64,000 nucleotides of DNA, taken from contig NZ_CP048878.1 in assembly GCF_011009015.1 (NCBI RefSeq), positions 919,501 to 983,500 on the forward strand, read 5' to 3'. Positions within the stretch are counted from its first letter, which is position 1, and each line of letters begins with the position of its first letter. The stretch is from Spartinivicinus ruber. Its GTDB lineage: Bacteria > Pseudomonadota > Gammaproteobacteria > Pseudomonadales > Zooshikellaceae. Below are positions 33,455-41,608 of the stretch, one piece after another. The position numbers and the translations under genes are program-made. The notes under the pieces are model-generated. The model made no database searches and was not told where the DNA came from. It saw only the letters and a program-made list of their open reading frames with translations.

Positions 33455-34100
33455 TCCGATTCGACTCCAACACAATGGCTTGTCTGCAATCCAGCAATTA
33501 GAACTACTGCAGTTGCCGGCCAATAAAAAACGCAAATTATTATGGAAGGCGGGTAAGGCCGTCCAAAAAAATAGTCGGGCTCGCATTCGCCAGCAAAAAG
33601 ATTTAACCGGTCGATCCTTTAAAGCCCGTAAAAACAAACGCAAGCGTAAAAAAATGTTGCGGGGATTAGGCAGAACCTTGGGTGTAAAAGCCAATGCCCA
33701 ACAAGCCGAGGTGGGTTGGCAAAATCCATTAAGTGGACAAATTGCCAAGCGGCAACAGGAAGGCTTGCCGCAAACCATGACGAAGCAACAACTGCCGGCG
33801 ATTCCCCGGTCTACTTATGATGGGGCTTGTAGCAAAGCAATGGCTAAAGCATTAATCCGGGCAGGCTATACCATTAAGCGTCAGCGGGGCAGTGGACGAA
33901 AACGGCCCACCATTGCTTGGATCACTCAACATTTAACGTTTGGGATAGCAGGGGCCATTTTACGGGAGTTATTAAATAAACCGCAGCAATCCCGTTGGCG
34001 TATTCCACTTGAAGCTAGGCCCTTTTTAGGGGCAACGAATCAAGAAATTAACCAACTGTTAGCGGACCAATTACAACAGTTAATGCACGCAATGAGGTAA
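33438..34100 (+). CDS. Virion morphogenesis protein (gpS-like)
   Basis: The 220-aa very basic protein carries DLTGRSFKARKNKRKRKKMLRGLGRTL near residue 55, the hallmark of gpS-type proteins, and ends in PLEARPFLGATNQEINQLL. Members help complete the tail. It overlaps gpR by 17 bases. The very high Lys/Arg content is normal for the family. Confidence 0.82.
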   Translation: MPAPASPIRLQHNGLSAIQQLELLQLPANKKRKLLWKAGKAVQKNSRARIRQQKDLTGRSFKARKNKRKRKKMLRGLGRTLGVKANAQQAEVGWQNPLSGQIAKRQQEGLPQTMTKQQLPAIPRSTYDGACSKAMAKALIRAGYTIKRQRGSGRKRPTIAWITQHLTFGIAGAILRELLNKPQQSRWRIPLEARPFLGATNQEINQLLADQLQQLMHAMR

Positions 34101-34104
34101 TCAC

Positions 34105-35220
34105 ATGGCACTGGGACGGGTCACGGTTAATAATTTAAATCTTTATCAGGGACCAATTACAGCAATTGAGCGTACTTTTTTATTTATTGGTGCTGCTTCC
34201 CAACGACACGGTGAAGTGTTATCCATTAACACCCAAACCGAGTTGGATAATTTGCTGGGTAGCAGCGATTCGGATTTAAAAACCCAATTAACAGCGGCAC
34301 AAGCCAATGGCGGCCAACATTGGGCGGCTTATGCCGTCCCGTTAAAAGATGGGGATACCTGGCAAGCGGGCTTTGAATTAGCCATGACTCAGGACGTGTC
34401 ACCCGAGGCGGTGGTGATTACCACCCCAGTGACCAATAAAACGGATTTACAAGCCATGCACGCGGCTTCATTAAGTGCAATCAATCAATACGGCCGACGG
34501 GTGATTATGATCGCAACGACATCCAGCATTACCCCCGAACAGTCGTGGTCTGAGTATTTAGTGGCGCAAAAAAAATTAGTCAATGAGGTGGCCGCCCCTC
34601 GGGTCTGTGTGGTGCCGCAATTACACGGTAATAACGTAGGGGTGTTAGCCGGACGGTTATGTAACAGCAAGGTGAGTATTGCCGATAGCCCGATGCGGGT
34701 GGCGACCGGGCCATTAATTTTATTAGGCCCAGTACCTTCAGATAAAGAAGGCCAATCATTGCCCACGGCTATTATTACCGAGCTGGATAAAATACGGCTT
34801 TCAGTACCCCAGACTTATCCCGATTACCCGGGAACTTATTGGGGCGATGCCAATTTATTGGAGCAACCCGGCGGTGATTATCAGGTGATGGAACACCTAC
34901 GGATTGTGGATAAAGCCGCCCGTAAAATACGCCTACTGGCGATTAGTCGGATTGGTAACCGGTTATTAAATAGCACGGACGCCTCCATTGCTGCCAATAA
35001 ATCCTTTTTTATGCGACCTCTACGCAAAATGAGTAAATCGGTGCGGTTTATGGATCAAGTCTTTCCCGGGGAAATTCACCAACCCAGTGAGGGGGATATT
35101 GAAATTATCTGGAAAAGTAAAAAAGACGTCGAAATTTATTTAAGTCTACAGCCTTATAACGCCCCTAAATCCATCACCGTCAATATTGCGCTGGATTTAT
35201 CAACCGAAAAGGAAACCTAA
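34105..35220 (+). CDS. Contractile tail sheath protein (DUF2586, HP1/K139 type)
   Basis: The 371-aa product begins MALGRVTVNNLNLYQGPI and has EAVVITTPVTNKTDLQAMHA in the middle and KYKS-like sheath ending (PSEGDIEIIWKSKKDVEIYLSLQPYN). This is the DUF2586 family, which replaces P2 gpFI as sheath in HP1- and K139-like phages of marine and Haemophilus hosts. It polymerises around the tail tube. The tube gene follows after three bases. Confidence 0.82.
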   Translation: MALGRVTVNNLNLYQGPITAIERTFLFIGAASQRHGEVLSINTQTELDNLLGSSDSDLKTQLTAAQANGGQHWAAYAVPLKDGDTWQAGFELAMTQDVSPEAVVITTPVTNKTDLQAMHAASLSAINQYGRRVIMIATTSSITPEQSWSEYLVAQKKLVNEVAAPRVCVVPQLHGNNVGVLAGRLCNSKVSIADSPMRVATGPLILLGPVPSDKEGQSLPTAIITELDKIRLSVPQTYPDYPGTYWGDANLLEQPGGDYQVMEHLRIVDKAARKIRLLAISRIGNRLLNSTDASIAANKSFFMRPLRKMSKSVRFMDQVFPGEIHQPSEGDIEIIWKSKKDVEIYLSLQPYNAPKSITVNIALDLSTEKET

Positions 35221-35223
35221 GCC

Positions 35224-35682
35224 ATGCATATTTCTGGCAAAAGTTTTGATATTCACATTGGTGACTTTATGGTGCACGTCAATAAAGCCACTTTGGATAT
35301 TACCGATAACCGTAGCCCAACTTATACCCGGGGTGTGCCTGACGGTTATGTGGATGGTGACGTGTCTGCTTCCGGTGAAGTGGAACTGGATAGCGTGAAT
35401 TTTCAGTTAGTCCTGGATGCCGCCAAACAGCAAGGTAGCTTTAAAGGCTTGGAACCGTTTGACATGGTGTATTTTGCTAAATCCGGCGACAACGAATTAA
35501 AGGTCGAGGTGTTCGGCTGCCTGTTTAAAATCTCCAGCCTGTTAGATATCGACAGCAAAGGCGGGGAAAAATCCTCCATTAAATTACCCTATGAAGTCAC
35601 TGACAGTGATTTTGTGCGAATTAATGGCGTACCGTATTTACGCCCAGAAGAAACTGAGCATATTGTGCAATCTGATTCGTAA
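35224..35682 (+). CDS. Tail tube protein (DUF2597, HP1/K139 type)
   Basis: The 152-aa protein (MHISGKSFDIHIGDFMVHVNKATLDITDN, then GVPDGYVDGDVSASGEVELD) belongs to DUF2597, which takes the place of the P2 tube gpFII in HP1-like phages. It forms the inner tube. Its coupling to the sheath gene supports the call. Confidence 0.82.
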   Translation: MHISGKSFDIHIGDFMVHVNKATLDITDNRSPTYTRGVPDGYVDGDVSASGEVELDSVNFQLVLDAAKQQGSFKGLEPFDMVYFAKSGDNELKVEVFGCLFKISSLLDIDSKGGEKSSIKLPYEVTDSDFVRINGVPYLRPEETEHIVQSDS

Positions 35683-35715
35683 TCCATTGCTGAATAAAAA
35701 ATCATAAAGAAGAAA

Positions 35716-36114
35716 ATGGAAACTGTTAAAACCATAAATCACCCCTGGCCGTATTTTTCTAGACATGAATTAGCTTGTCGTTGTGGCTGTGGTCAATGCG
35801 TAATGCAACCGGCTTTTATGGAACGGCTCATTACTTTACGGGAAGCGTGTAATTTTCCGCTGCCCGTGACCAGTGGCTACCGCTGTGCGAATCACCCGGC
35901 AGAAAAACATAAAACCCATCAGGGTACCCATCAATTAGGCGAAGCGGTGGATATCCGTTGCCGAGGGCAACAAGCGCTGCAGGTGATTCAACAGGCCCTG
36001 GTGTTAGGTTTTACCGGGGTTGGTATCCAACAAAAAGGCAGCAGTCGCTTTATTCATTTGGATGCTTCTACCGCGACAGTCTATCGGCCACGACCCTTTA
36101 TTTGGAGCTATTAA
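35716..36114 (+). CDS. M15-family peptidase endolysin
   Basis: The 132-aa protein is a peptidase M15A-type D-Ala-D-Ala or L-Ala-D-Glu peptidase. Zinc residues are visible as H in THQLGEAVDIRC (H and D) and the final H in SRFIHLDAS. TSGYRCANHPA is the conserved turn. It has no signal peptide, so it depends on the holin that follows two bases later. It forms the lysis cassette with the next two genes. Confidence 0.82.
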   Translation: METVKTINHPWPYFSRHELACRCGCGQCVMQPAFMERLITLREACNFPLPVTSGYRCANHPAEKHKTHQGTHQLGEAVDIRCRGQQALQVIQQALVLGFTGVGIQQKGSSRFIHLDASTATVYRPRPFIWSY

Positions 36115-36115
36115 T

Positions 36116-36595
36116 ATGTTTAGCGCTATCTTAAAAAAAATGGCTGATTTAACCAGTAGCGGTTTAGTGGATAAACTGGTGGATACGGCGGTGAAATATT
36201 TTCCGCCGGATATAACCCCCGAGCAAAAAACACAGTTTGAATTAGCGTGTCGTGAACTCCAAATAAAGCACGCCCAGCAGACGCAACGACTGATTAATCA
36301 AGCTGAAAAACTATTAACTGAACGCATTAGCCAACTGGAAGGGACCGCCAAAGATTTATTGTCGTTACCTGTATTAGGTCGGTTATTACTTTTTTTACGG
36401 GGTGCCCAACGTCCGGTGTGGGGTTTTGCCACGTTATATTTAGACTGGTGCTGGTTTGCTTTCTGGCAGCTGAGTGAACAACAAGAAAAGGCACTGACCA
36501 TTATTAATTTACTGGTGTTAGGGTTTTTATTCGGGGAGCGGGCCATACAAAACGTGATGCCTTTTTTTAATCAGGTAAGCCGCCATGCTAAGTAA
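36116..36595 (+). CDS. Holin-like protein of the 3TM phage family
   Basis: ATG 36116 gives 159 aa; the longer frame from 36020 runs through the lysin gene. The N-terminal half is helical and charged. The second half has two or three hydrophobic segments (LPVLGRLLLFL, PVWGFATLYLDWCWFAFW, TIINLLVLGFLFG), as in the 3TM holin family of transducing particles and phages. It would open the inner membrane for the endolysin. Confidence 0.75.
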   Translation: MFSAILKKMADLTSSGLVDKLVDTAVKYFPPDITPEQKTQFELACRELQIKHAQQTQRLINQAEKLLTERISQLEGTAKDLLSLPVLGRLLLFLRGAQRPVWGFATLYLDWCWFAFWQLSEQQEKALTIINLLVLGFLFGERAIQNVMPFFNQVSRHAK

Positions 36596-36851
36596 TCACC
36601 CTGAATTAAAACATAAATTAGCCGTGTCAATCGTGGTGTTATTACTCGGTAATTTAGTGACCTGGAATATTTATTTATATAACAAAGTCGCCACCAATGA
36701 GCGGGAAGTGTTAAACCTCAAAGTGTGGGTGGCTGAAAACTACGCCAAAAAAACCGATATCACCACCTTAGATAGCAAATTAACCACGATTCAGAAGCGC
36801 CTGGATCAATTATTTAACCATCTTATTAAACAAGGAAAACCACATGAGTAA
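36585..36851 (+). CDS. Small membrane protein of the lysis region
   Basis: The 88-aa protein overlaps the holin stop by 11 bases. It has one membrane segment at about 12-30 (LAVSIVVLLLGNLVTWNIYLY) and a coiled-coil tail (REVLNLKVWVAENYAKK, TTIQKRLDQLFNHLIKQ). An inner-membrane spanin subunit or antiholin fits the position, but no outer-membrane spanin frame was noticed. Confidence 0.6.
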   Translation: MLSNHPELKHKLAVSIVVLLLGNLVTWNIYLYNKVATNEREVLNLKVWVAENYAKKTDITTLDSKLTTIQKRLDQLFNHLIKQGKPHE

Positions 36852-37128
36852 CCAAACCTTTACCTTAACGATCGGTGAACAAGACCTGACGTTTACCATT
36901 ACCCTGGATGAATATAACCGCTTCGTGAATGGGGTATCCCATAAAAATAAAGTGGCCATGGCTTATAACTTTTGTATGCAAACGGTGGTGGCTGACGATA
37001 AAGACCGCTTAAGACAGTTACTCAAACAACCTGCTGCAGAAATACAAATTGCGACGGCTTTAATGGAAGCCTATGTGCCGGAATTAAACATTGTGGTAAA
37101 GCCTGTAGTGACTACAGCAACCACCTAA
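36844..37128 (+). CDS. Tail assembly chaperone
   Basis: The 94-aa protein (NQTFTLTIGEQDLTFTITLDEYNRFVNG ... NFCMQTVVADDKDRLRQLL) matches the HP1/K139-type phage tail assembly chaperone family. It lies just upstream of the tape measure gene, as such chaperones do. A second conserved-looking piece follows in the -1 frame, as in gpE/gpE' systems where frameshifting makes an extended chaperone. Confidence 0.78.
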   Translation: MSNQTFTLTIGEQDLTFTITLDEYNRFVNGVSHKNKVAMAYNFCMQTVVADDKDRLRQLLKQPAAEIQIATALMEAYVPELNIVVKPVVTTATT

Positions 37129-37292
37129 CCGAAAACCATTTATTGCAATTGCAGTGGCTGGCGAAAAAACATTTTCCCCATGAGCCGGTCACGACGGAAA
37201 CCATGGGCGCCGCCTGTTTTTTTGAACACGATTATTGGCAAAAAATGCAAATCGCGGTGGCCAATGGGATAGCGAAAGCCTTTAAAGGGTAA
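37098..37292 (+). CDS. -1 frame extension of the tail chaperone or separate small gene
   Basis: In the frame one base back from the chaperone, codons stay open past its stop and encode HLLQLQWLAKKHFPHE ... YWQKMQIAVANGIAKAFKG, ending at TAA 37290. There is no ATG near its start, so a programmed -1 shift within the last chaperone codons (GGTAAAG at 37095-37101 or ATTAAAC at 37083-37089 are candidate slip sites, neither canonical) or a non-ATG start is required. Gene position matches the gpE' extension of other P2-like phages. Confidence 0.55.
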   Translation, partial: KACSDYSNHLTENHLLQLQWLAKKHFPHEPVTTETMGAACFFEHDYWQKMQIAVANGIAKAFKG

Positions 37293-37335
37293 TTGATATT
37301 AACAGGCTAATGATACTGAAAAGGGTAATTGCAGT

Positions 37336-39507
37336 ATGGCAAACGCCGCCACCGGTCGATTAAATTTTATTATTTCCTTAACCGACCGGCTGACCTCACC
37401 GATAGCAGGTTTACAAAATCGCCTTGACCAGTTATCAAGCGGTGCCACCCAAGCCTTTGCCAATGTTGGGGTGGGGATTGCTGGATTAATGGGGGTTGGT
37501 TATACGCTGAAAGCCGCCTTAGAGCCGGCCATTGATATGGATCGGGCATTAGGGGAAGTGAAATCACTGGGCGTTATCGACAGTGATTTAGCCCAATTAA
37601 AAAATACGGCCCTGGATTTTTCGGTGGAATACGGCAAGTCGGCCTCGGAGTTTGTGCGGGCCAGTTACGATATTCAGTCAGCCATTAGTGGCTTAACCGG
37701 TGAGGAGTTAGGTCAATTCACCAAAGCCAGTGGGGTATTAGCGGCGGCCACTAAATCCGATACGGCCACTATTACCAGTTATATGGGCACCATGTACGGT
37801 ATTTTCAGTGAGCAAGCCGAAGTCATGGGCAATGCCAACTGGGTGAATACCGTGGCAGGTCAAACGGCCAGTGCGGTGCAAATGTTTAAAACCACCGGCG
37901 GCGAAATGGCGGGGGCTTTTACTGCATTGGGCGCTAATGCGACGGCAGCGGGTATTGCTATGCATGAACAAATGGCGATTTTAGGTCGGTTGCAAGCCAC
38001 CATGTCCGGCTCGGAAGCAGGGACTAAATACAAAGCCTTTTTATCTGGGGTAGGCATTGCCCAAGACAAGTTGGGCCTGAAATTTACCGATAGCCAAGAC
38101 CGCTTATTACCCATGGCGGATATTCTCGACAAGCTCAAAGGAAAATTTGGTGACACCTTGGAGGTTGCCGAGTCTGATGCACTCAAAAAAGCCTTTGGCT
38201 CCGATGAAGCCGTTAGTTTAATTAAATTATTAATGAAGGATATCGACGGGCTTAATAGCAATATTAATCAGCTGGGTGAGATTAAAGGCTTAGACAAAGC
38301 GGAAATGATGGCCAGGGCCCAGGTGGATGCCTGGGAGCGGTTTGGTGCCGCCGTGGATGCGGTATTAATTGGCTTTGGTTCTACCTTGCTACCGGTGATT
38401 AATCCCGTCATTGATCGATTGGCGGATATGGGGCAAACCTTACAACGCTGGACCCAATTATTTCCGAATGTTACCCGCTGGGTGGGGTATTTCTTTTTAG
38501 GCATCATGGGGCTTATTGCAGGGATGGCCACCTTAACCTTAATCAGTGGATTAGTGTATGGCTCATTAATGGGACTTAAGCTATTAATTCCGATCTTAAC
38601 CGGCTTATTCACCTTATTAAAATGGGCCTTTTATGCGGTGAGTTTTGCGGGTAAGGTCTTGCAATTTACCCTGGTGATTTTACCCGGTTTGTTCGGCATT
38701 TTAGGCGTTGTGGTCAGTGGGGCTCTATCCGCGATGGGGGCGGCGCTAACGTTTTTATTAAGCCCGATTGGATTAATTATTGCGGCTGTCGCCTTAATCA
38801 GCTTCGGCGTTTATAAAATGATTCAGCACTGGGATACCTGTAAACAAGTGCTGATTGCTGTGGGTAAAGCGATTTTAGATGTGCCCCTGGGCTGGTTTAA
38901 TTCCGCTGTCAGTTGGACGACAGACGCCATAGAGTGGCTAGTGAATGGCTGGCAATGGTTATTAGACGTACTGGCCAATACCGTCGTCTTTCAAATCCTG
39001 CGACAGGTTTTATCTTTTTTAAGTCCAGCCATCGGCTTGCTCAGCCAGGGCTTTAATTGGTTAGGGGCATTATGGCAACGTTTTACCACCCACTTAGCCG
39101 AGGTGGGTGTTTTTCAAGTCATAATGGAAGTGCTGGGTTTTTTAAGCCCGGGCATTGGATTATTAATTAAAGGGTTTCAACAATTAGGTGAATGGTGGGA
39201 CAAACTCAAAAAGACCTTTGCGGATATTGGGGTATTTGAATTTTTAGGCAGCATTGTGGATTGGGTGATCGATAAAATCAATATGATCCCCGGCATTCAT
39301 ATTGAAATCGATAAAGCCGAGCTCACACCACAAATGCCGAAGTTAAAACAGCCATTGCAATCCCAAGTACCGGTGGGTGGTTTATCAAGCACCATTAACA
39401 ACAATCAGCAACAACATAACCAAAATAATTATCAAACCAATCATATTTATACCCAATCGGTGGACAGTCAATTTTTAGCAAATGAATGGATAATGGCCGC
39501 GCCCTAA
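37336..39507 (+). CDS. Tail tape measure protein
   Basis: The 723-aa protein starts with helices (LNFIISLTDRLTSPIAGLQNRL) and a TP901/PhiAC-type tape measure core (SVEYGKSASEFVRASYDIQSAISGL, GEMAGAFTALGANATAAGIAM). Hydrophobic segments at about 390-500 and Gly/Trp-rich repeats follow. Its length sets tail length and it is ejected into the cell. The Gln/Asn-rich end (NNNQQQHNQNNYQ) is unusual in composition. The stop overlaps the next start (TAATG). Confidence 0.88.
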   Translation: MANAATGRLNFIISLTDRLTSPIAGLQNRLDQLSSGATQAFANVGVGIAGLMGVGYTLKAALEPAIDMDRALGEVKSLGVIDSDLAQLKNTALDFSVEYGKSASEFVRASYDIQSAISGLTGEELGQFTKASGVLAAATKSDTATITSYMGTMYGIFSEQAEVMGNANWVNTVAGQTASAVQMFKTTGGEMAGAFTALGANATAAGIAMHEQMAILGRLQATMSGSEAGTKYKAFLSGVGIAQDKLGLKFTDSQDRLLPMADILDKLKGKFGDTLEVAESDALKKAFGSDEAVSLIKLLMKDIDGLNSNINQLGEIKGLDKAEMMARAQVDAWERFGAAVDAVLIGFGSTLLPVINPVIDRLADMGQTLQRWTQLFPNVTRWVGYFFLGIMGLIAGMATLTLISGLVYGSLMGLKLLIPILTGLFTLLKWAFYAVSFAGKVLQFTLVILPGLFGILGVVVSGALSAMGAALTFLLSPIGLIIAAVALISFGVYKMIQHWDTCKQVLIAVGKAILDVPLGWFNSAVSWTTDAIEWLVNGWQWLLDVLANTVVFQILRQVLSFLSPAIGLLSQGFNWLGALWQRFTTHLAEVGVFQVIMEVLGFLSPGIGLLIKGFQQLGEWWDKLKKTFADIGVFEFLGSIVDWVIDKINMIPGIHIEIDKAELTPQMPKLKQPLQSQVPVGGLSSTINNNQQQHNQNNYQTNHIYTQSVDSQFLANEWIMAAP

Positions 39508-39833
39508 TGAACTACATTGACTTATTAATTGAAAATAATGACCTGGCATTAACCATCGCGGGTGAACCGCAATTAATCAGTGATAGAGCCAGTATAGCGC
39601 AAGACATACAACATGCGATCCGGGAAAGCGGTTTATTGGTGGAAATGATTGGCGAGCGTCACCCAGAAAAACGCCAGGGATTAATTCAGCAACTCACCTT
39701 ATTAATTGAAGACGACGAGCGATTAATACCGGGCACCATTGTGTTTCATGAATCCAGCCAAGGCCGTTATTTATTAACAGCAGACACTTATGACTATGGA
39801 CCGGTTGAGGTACCCGATGCGCTCGCTCTTTAA
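39507..39833 (+). CDS. DUF2590-type baseplate protein
   Basis: ATG 39507 (MNYIDLLIENNDLALTIAG) overlaps the tape measure stop. The 108-aa product (DRASIAQDIQHAIRESGLLVEMIGER ... LIEDDERLIPGTIVFHES) fits DUF2590, the gpW/gp25-like baseplate wedge component of HP1-like phages. It overlaps the gpJ start by a few bases. Confidence 0.75.
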   Translation: MNYIDLLIENNDLALTIAGEPQLISDRASIAQDIQHAIRESGLLVEMIGERHPEKRQGLIQQLTLLIEDDERLIPGTIVFHESSQGRYLLTADTYDYGPVEVPDALAL

Positions 39834-40989
39834 ACGCCTGGTGGCGGATGCCAATATACCCACCGAAGAACACCAATTAAAAAACCGGTTTAACCAATTG
39901 GCCAAAGCGGATGGTAGCCAATTAAGCAATGACAGCCGCTATTCCCCATTCTGGCGAATTATTACCGCTTTAGTTACAAAACCGGTGTTGTGGCTAATTG
40001 ATTTATTGATTGACCAGGTACTGCCGAATGCGTTTTTACAACATGCCCGGGGCCGCTATTTAGATATTTTAGCCTGGGCGGTGCATATTGAACGCAAGCC
40101 CGCCACAAACGCTGAAGGGGTAATCGAATTTCACCGAGCAAATACCCAAGCCGCCATTACCATTCCACAAAATACAGCCGTTCAATCTGTTGCTATTAAT
40201 GGCATTATTTATGAGGTGAAAACCACAACAGCCACCACTTTTGCAGAAGGGGAATTAATTACTAAAGCGCCAGTAAAAGCCACCGAACCCGGTAAAGCCT
40301 ATAACCTGGCCCCGGGCTATTATGCGATTTTACCCAATCCCATTAATGGCATTACCCAGGTGACCAACCCGGATGGGTGGTTGACGACACCTGGTGCCGA
40401 TGAAGAAACCGACGAGGCATTGCGCTGGCGTGCCCGTAATCAATTTGGCGCAGTCAATCAGTGGCATACCGATAGTGTCTACCGGAGTTTAATTGCGCAG
40501 TTTGCTGGGATTGATAGCCGTCATATTTATTTTGAGCATAACGCACCGCGTGGGCCAGGTACGGCGAATGCCTTTATTTTATTTGCGGCGGATACCCCTG
40601 CAGATGAATACCTGGAAAAAATAAACCAGTATATTCAGTCGGAAGGTAATCACGGTCATGGGGATGACCTGCAGGTATTTGCACTGCCAGAAAAAGCCTT
40701 TGATATCAAACTGAATGTGTGGCCGAATACCTTTTTAACAGAAGGCAATAAACAACAATTAAAAACCAATATTGAACACTTTATTAAAGCGGCTTTTCGG
40801 GAAAGCACCACCGATAATTATCAACCTACCCAAGTGAGTCCACGCAGCCGGTTTAGTTTTTCGAAACTCACCCAGGAATTACACCGACAATTTGCCGATA
40901 TTGATTCGTTACATTTTGAGAATACCGATATTGTCAGCGAGTTATGGTTGCCCCAAATTAACAGCTTAACGGTGGTACTCCATGATTAA
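39817..40989 (+). CDS. Baseplate wedge protein J (gp47 family)
   Basis: I start at ATG 39817 (MRSLFKRLVAD), which has GAGG upstream. The 390-aa product contains ARGRYLDILAWAVHIERKPA, the GVIEFHRANTQAAITIP strand and DEETDEALRWRARNQFG, all characteristic of baseplate J/gp47 proteins. It forms the wedge with gpI (next) and the small gp25-like protein before it. Confidence 0.88.
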   Translation: MRSLFKRLVADANIPTEEHQLKNRFNQLAKADGSQLSNDSRYSPFWRIITALVTKPVLWLIDLLIDQVLPNAFLQHARGRYLDILAWAVHIERKPATNAEGVIEFHRANTQAAITIPQNTAVQSVAINGIIYEVKTTTATTFAEGELITKAPVKATEPGKAYNLAPGYYAILPNPINGITQVTNPDGWLTTPGADEETDEALRWRARNQFGAVNQWHTDSVYRSLIAQFAGIDSRHIYFEHNAPRGPGTANAFILFAADTPADEYLEKINQYIQSEGNHGHGDDLQVFALPEKAFDIKLNVWPNTFLTEGNKQQLKTNIEHFIKAAFRESTTDNYQPTQVSPRSRFSFSKLTQELHRQFADIDSLHFENTDIVSELWLPQINSLTVVLHD

Positions 40990-41578
40990 ATTAACATTAC
41001 CCTTTTGGTTAGGTGGGCCGGAATTAGCCAAGCTCACCAATAGCTGTGAGCAATTTTATTCGGAAGTGGAAGACTGGTTACGTTGGCCACTTTCGCAATT
41101 AGACCCGGGCACCTGTAGCGAAGGGGTGTTAAATCTTTTAGCCTGGCAACGGGACATTAGCCGGTTTAAAGAGGAGCCGTTAAGCCTGTTTCGAAAGCGG
41201 GTGCAGTATGCCTTTATCAATAATGTTGATGCCGGTTCAACCGCAGGCATTAAACGAATACTCGAACGGTTGGGGGTTGGCTATTGTGAAGTGGACGAAC
41301 GCACCCCGGGACTGGACTGGGATATTATTACCCTGAAATTATCCGATAGTCAGCTCGCCCAACACCCGGAATTACTTAGCATTATTTTACAGATGTATGG
41401 CCGTACCTGTCGGCGTTATGTGTTTAGCACCATTACCCCGGTGAAATTATTTATTGGCGTTAATGAATTTAGTCATGACCAGATGACCCAAGTTGCACAA
41501 TTACATAATACCGCCCATTTATACGGCCAAAGTCAATTACTAGACCACTCACAACAAGTGTTATGTGCTCAGTTATAA
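40982..41578 (+). CDS. Tail protein I-like baseplate component
   Basis: The 198-aa protein overlaps gpJ by eight bases, as usual. It has LDPGTCSEGVLNLLAWQRDISRF and RKRVQYAFINNVDAGSTAGIKRILERLG, the helical LAW..D pattern of gpI proteins. It links baseplate wedge to the tail fibre. Confidence 0.85.
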   Translation: MIKLTLPFWLGGPELAKLTNSCEQFYSEVEDWLRWPLSQLDPGTCSEGVLNLLAWQRDISRFKEEPLSLFRKRVQYAFINNVDAGSTAGIKRILERLGVGYCEVDERTPGLDWDIITLKLSDSQLAQHPELLSIILQMYGRTCRRYVFSTITPVKLFIGVNEFSHDQMTQVAQLHNTAHLYGQSQLLDHSQQVLCAQL

Positions 41579-41608
41579 AGAAAAATGCAGAAATAAAAGG
41601 AAAATAAA

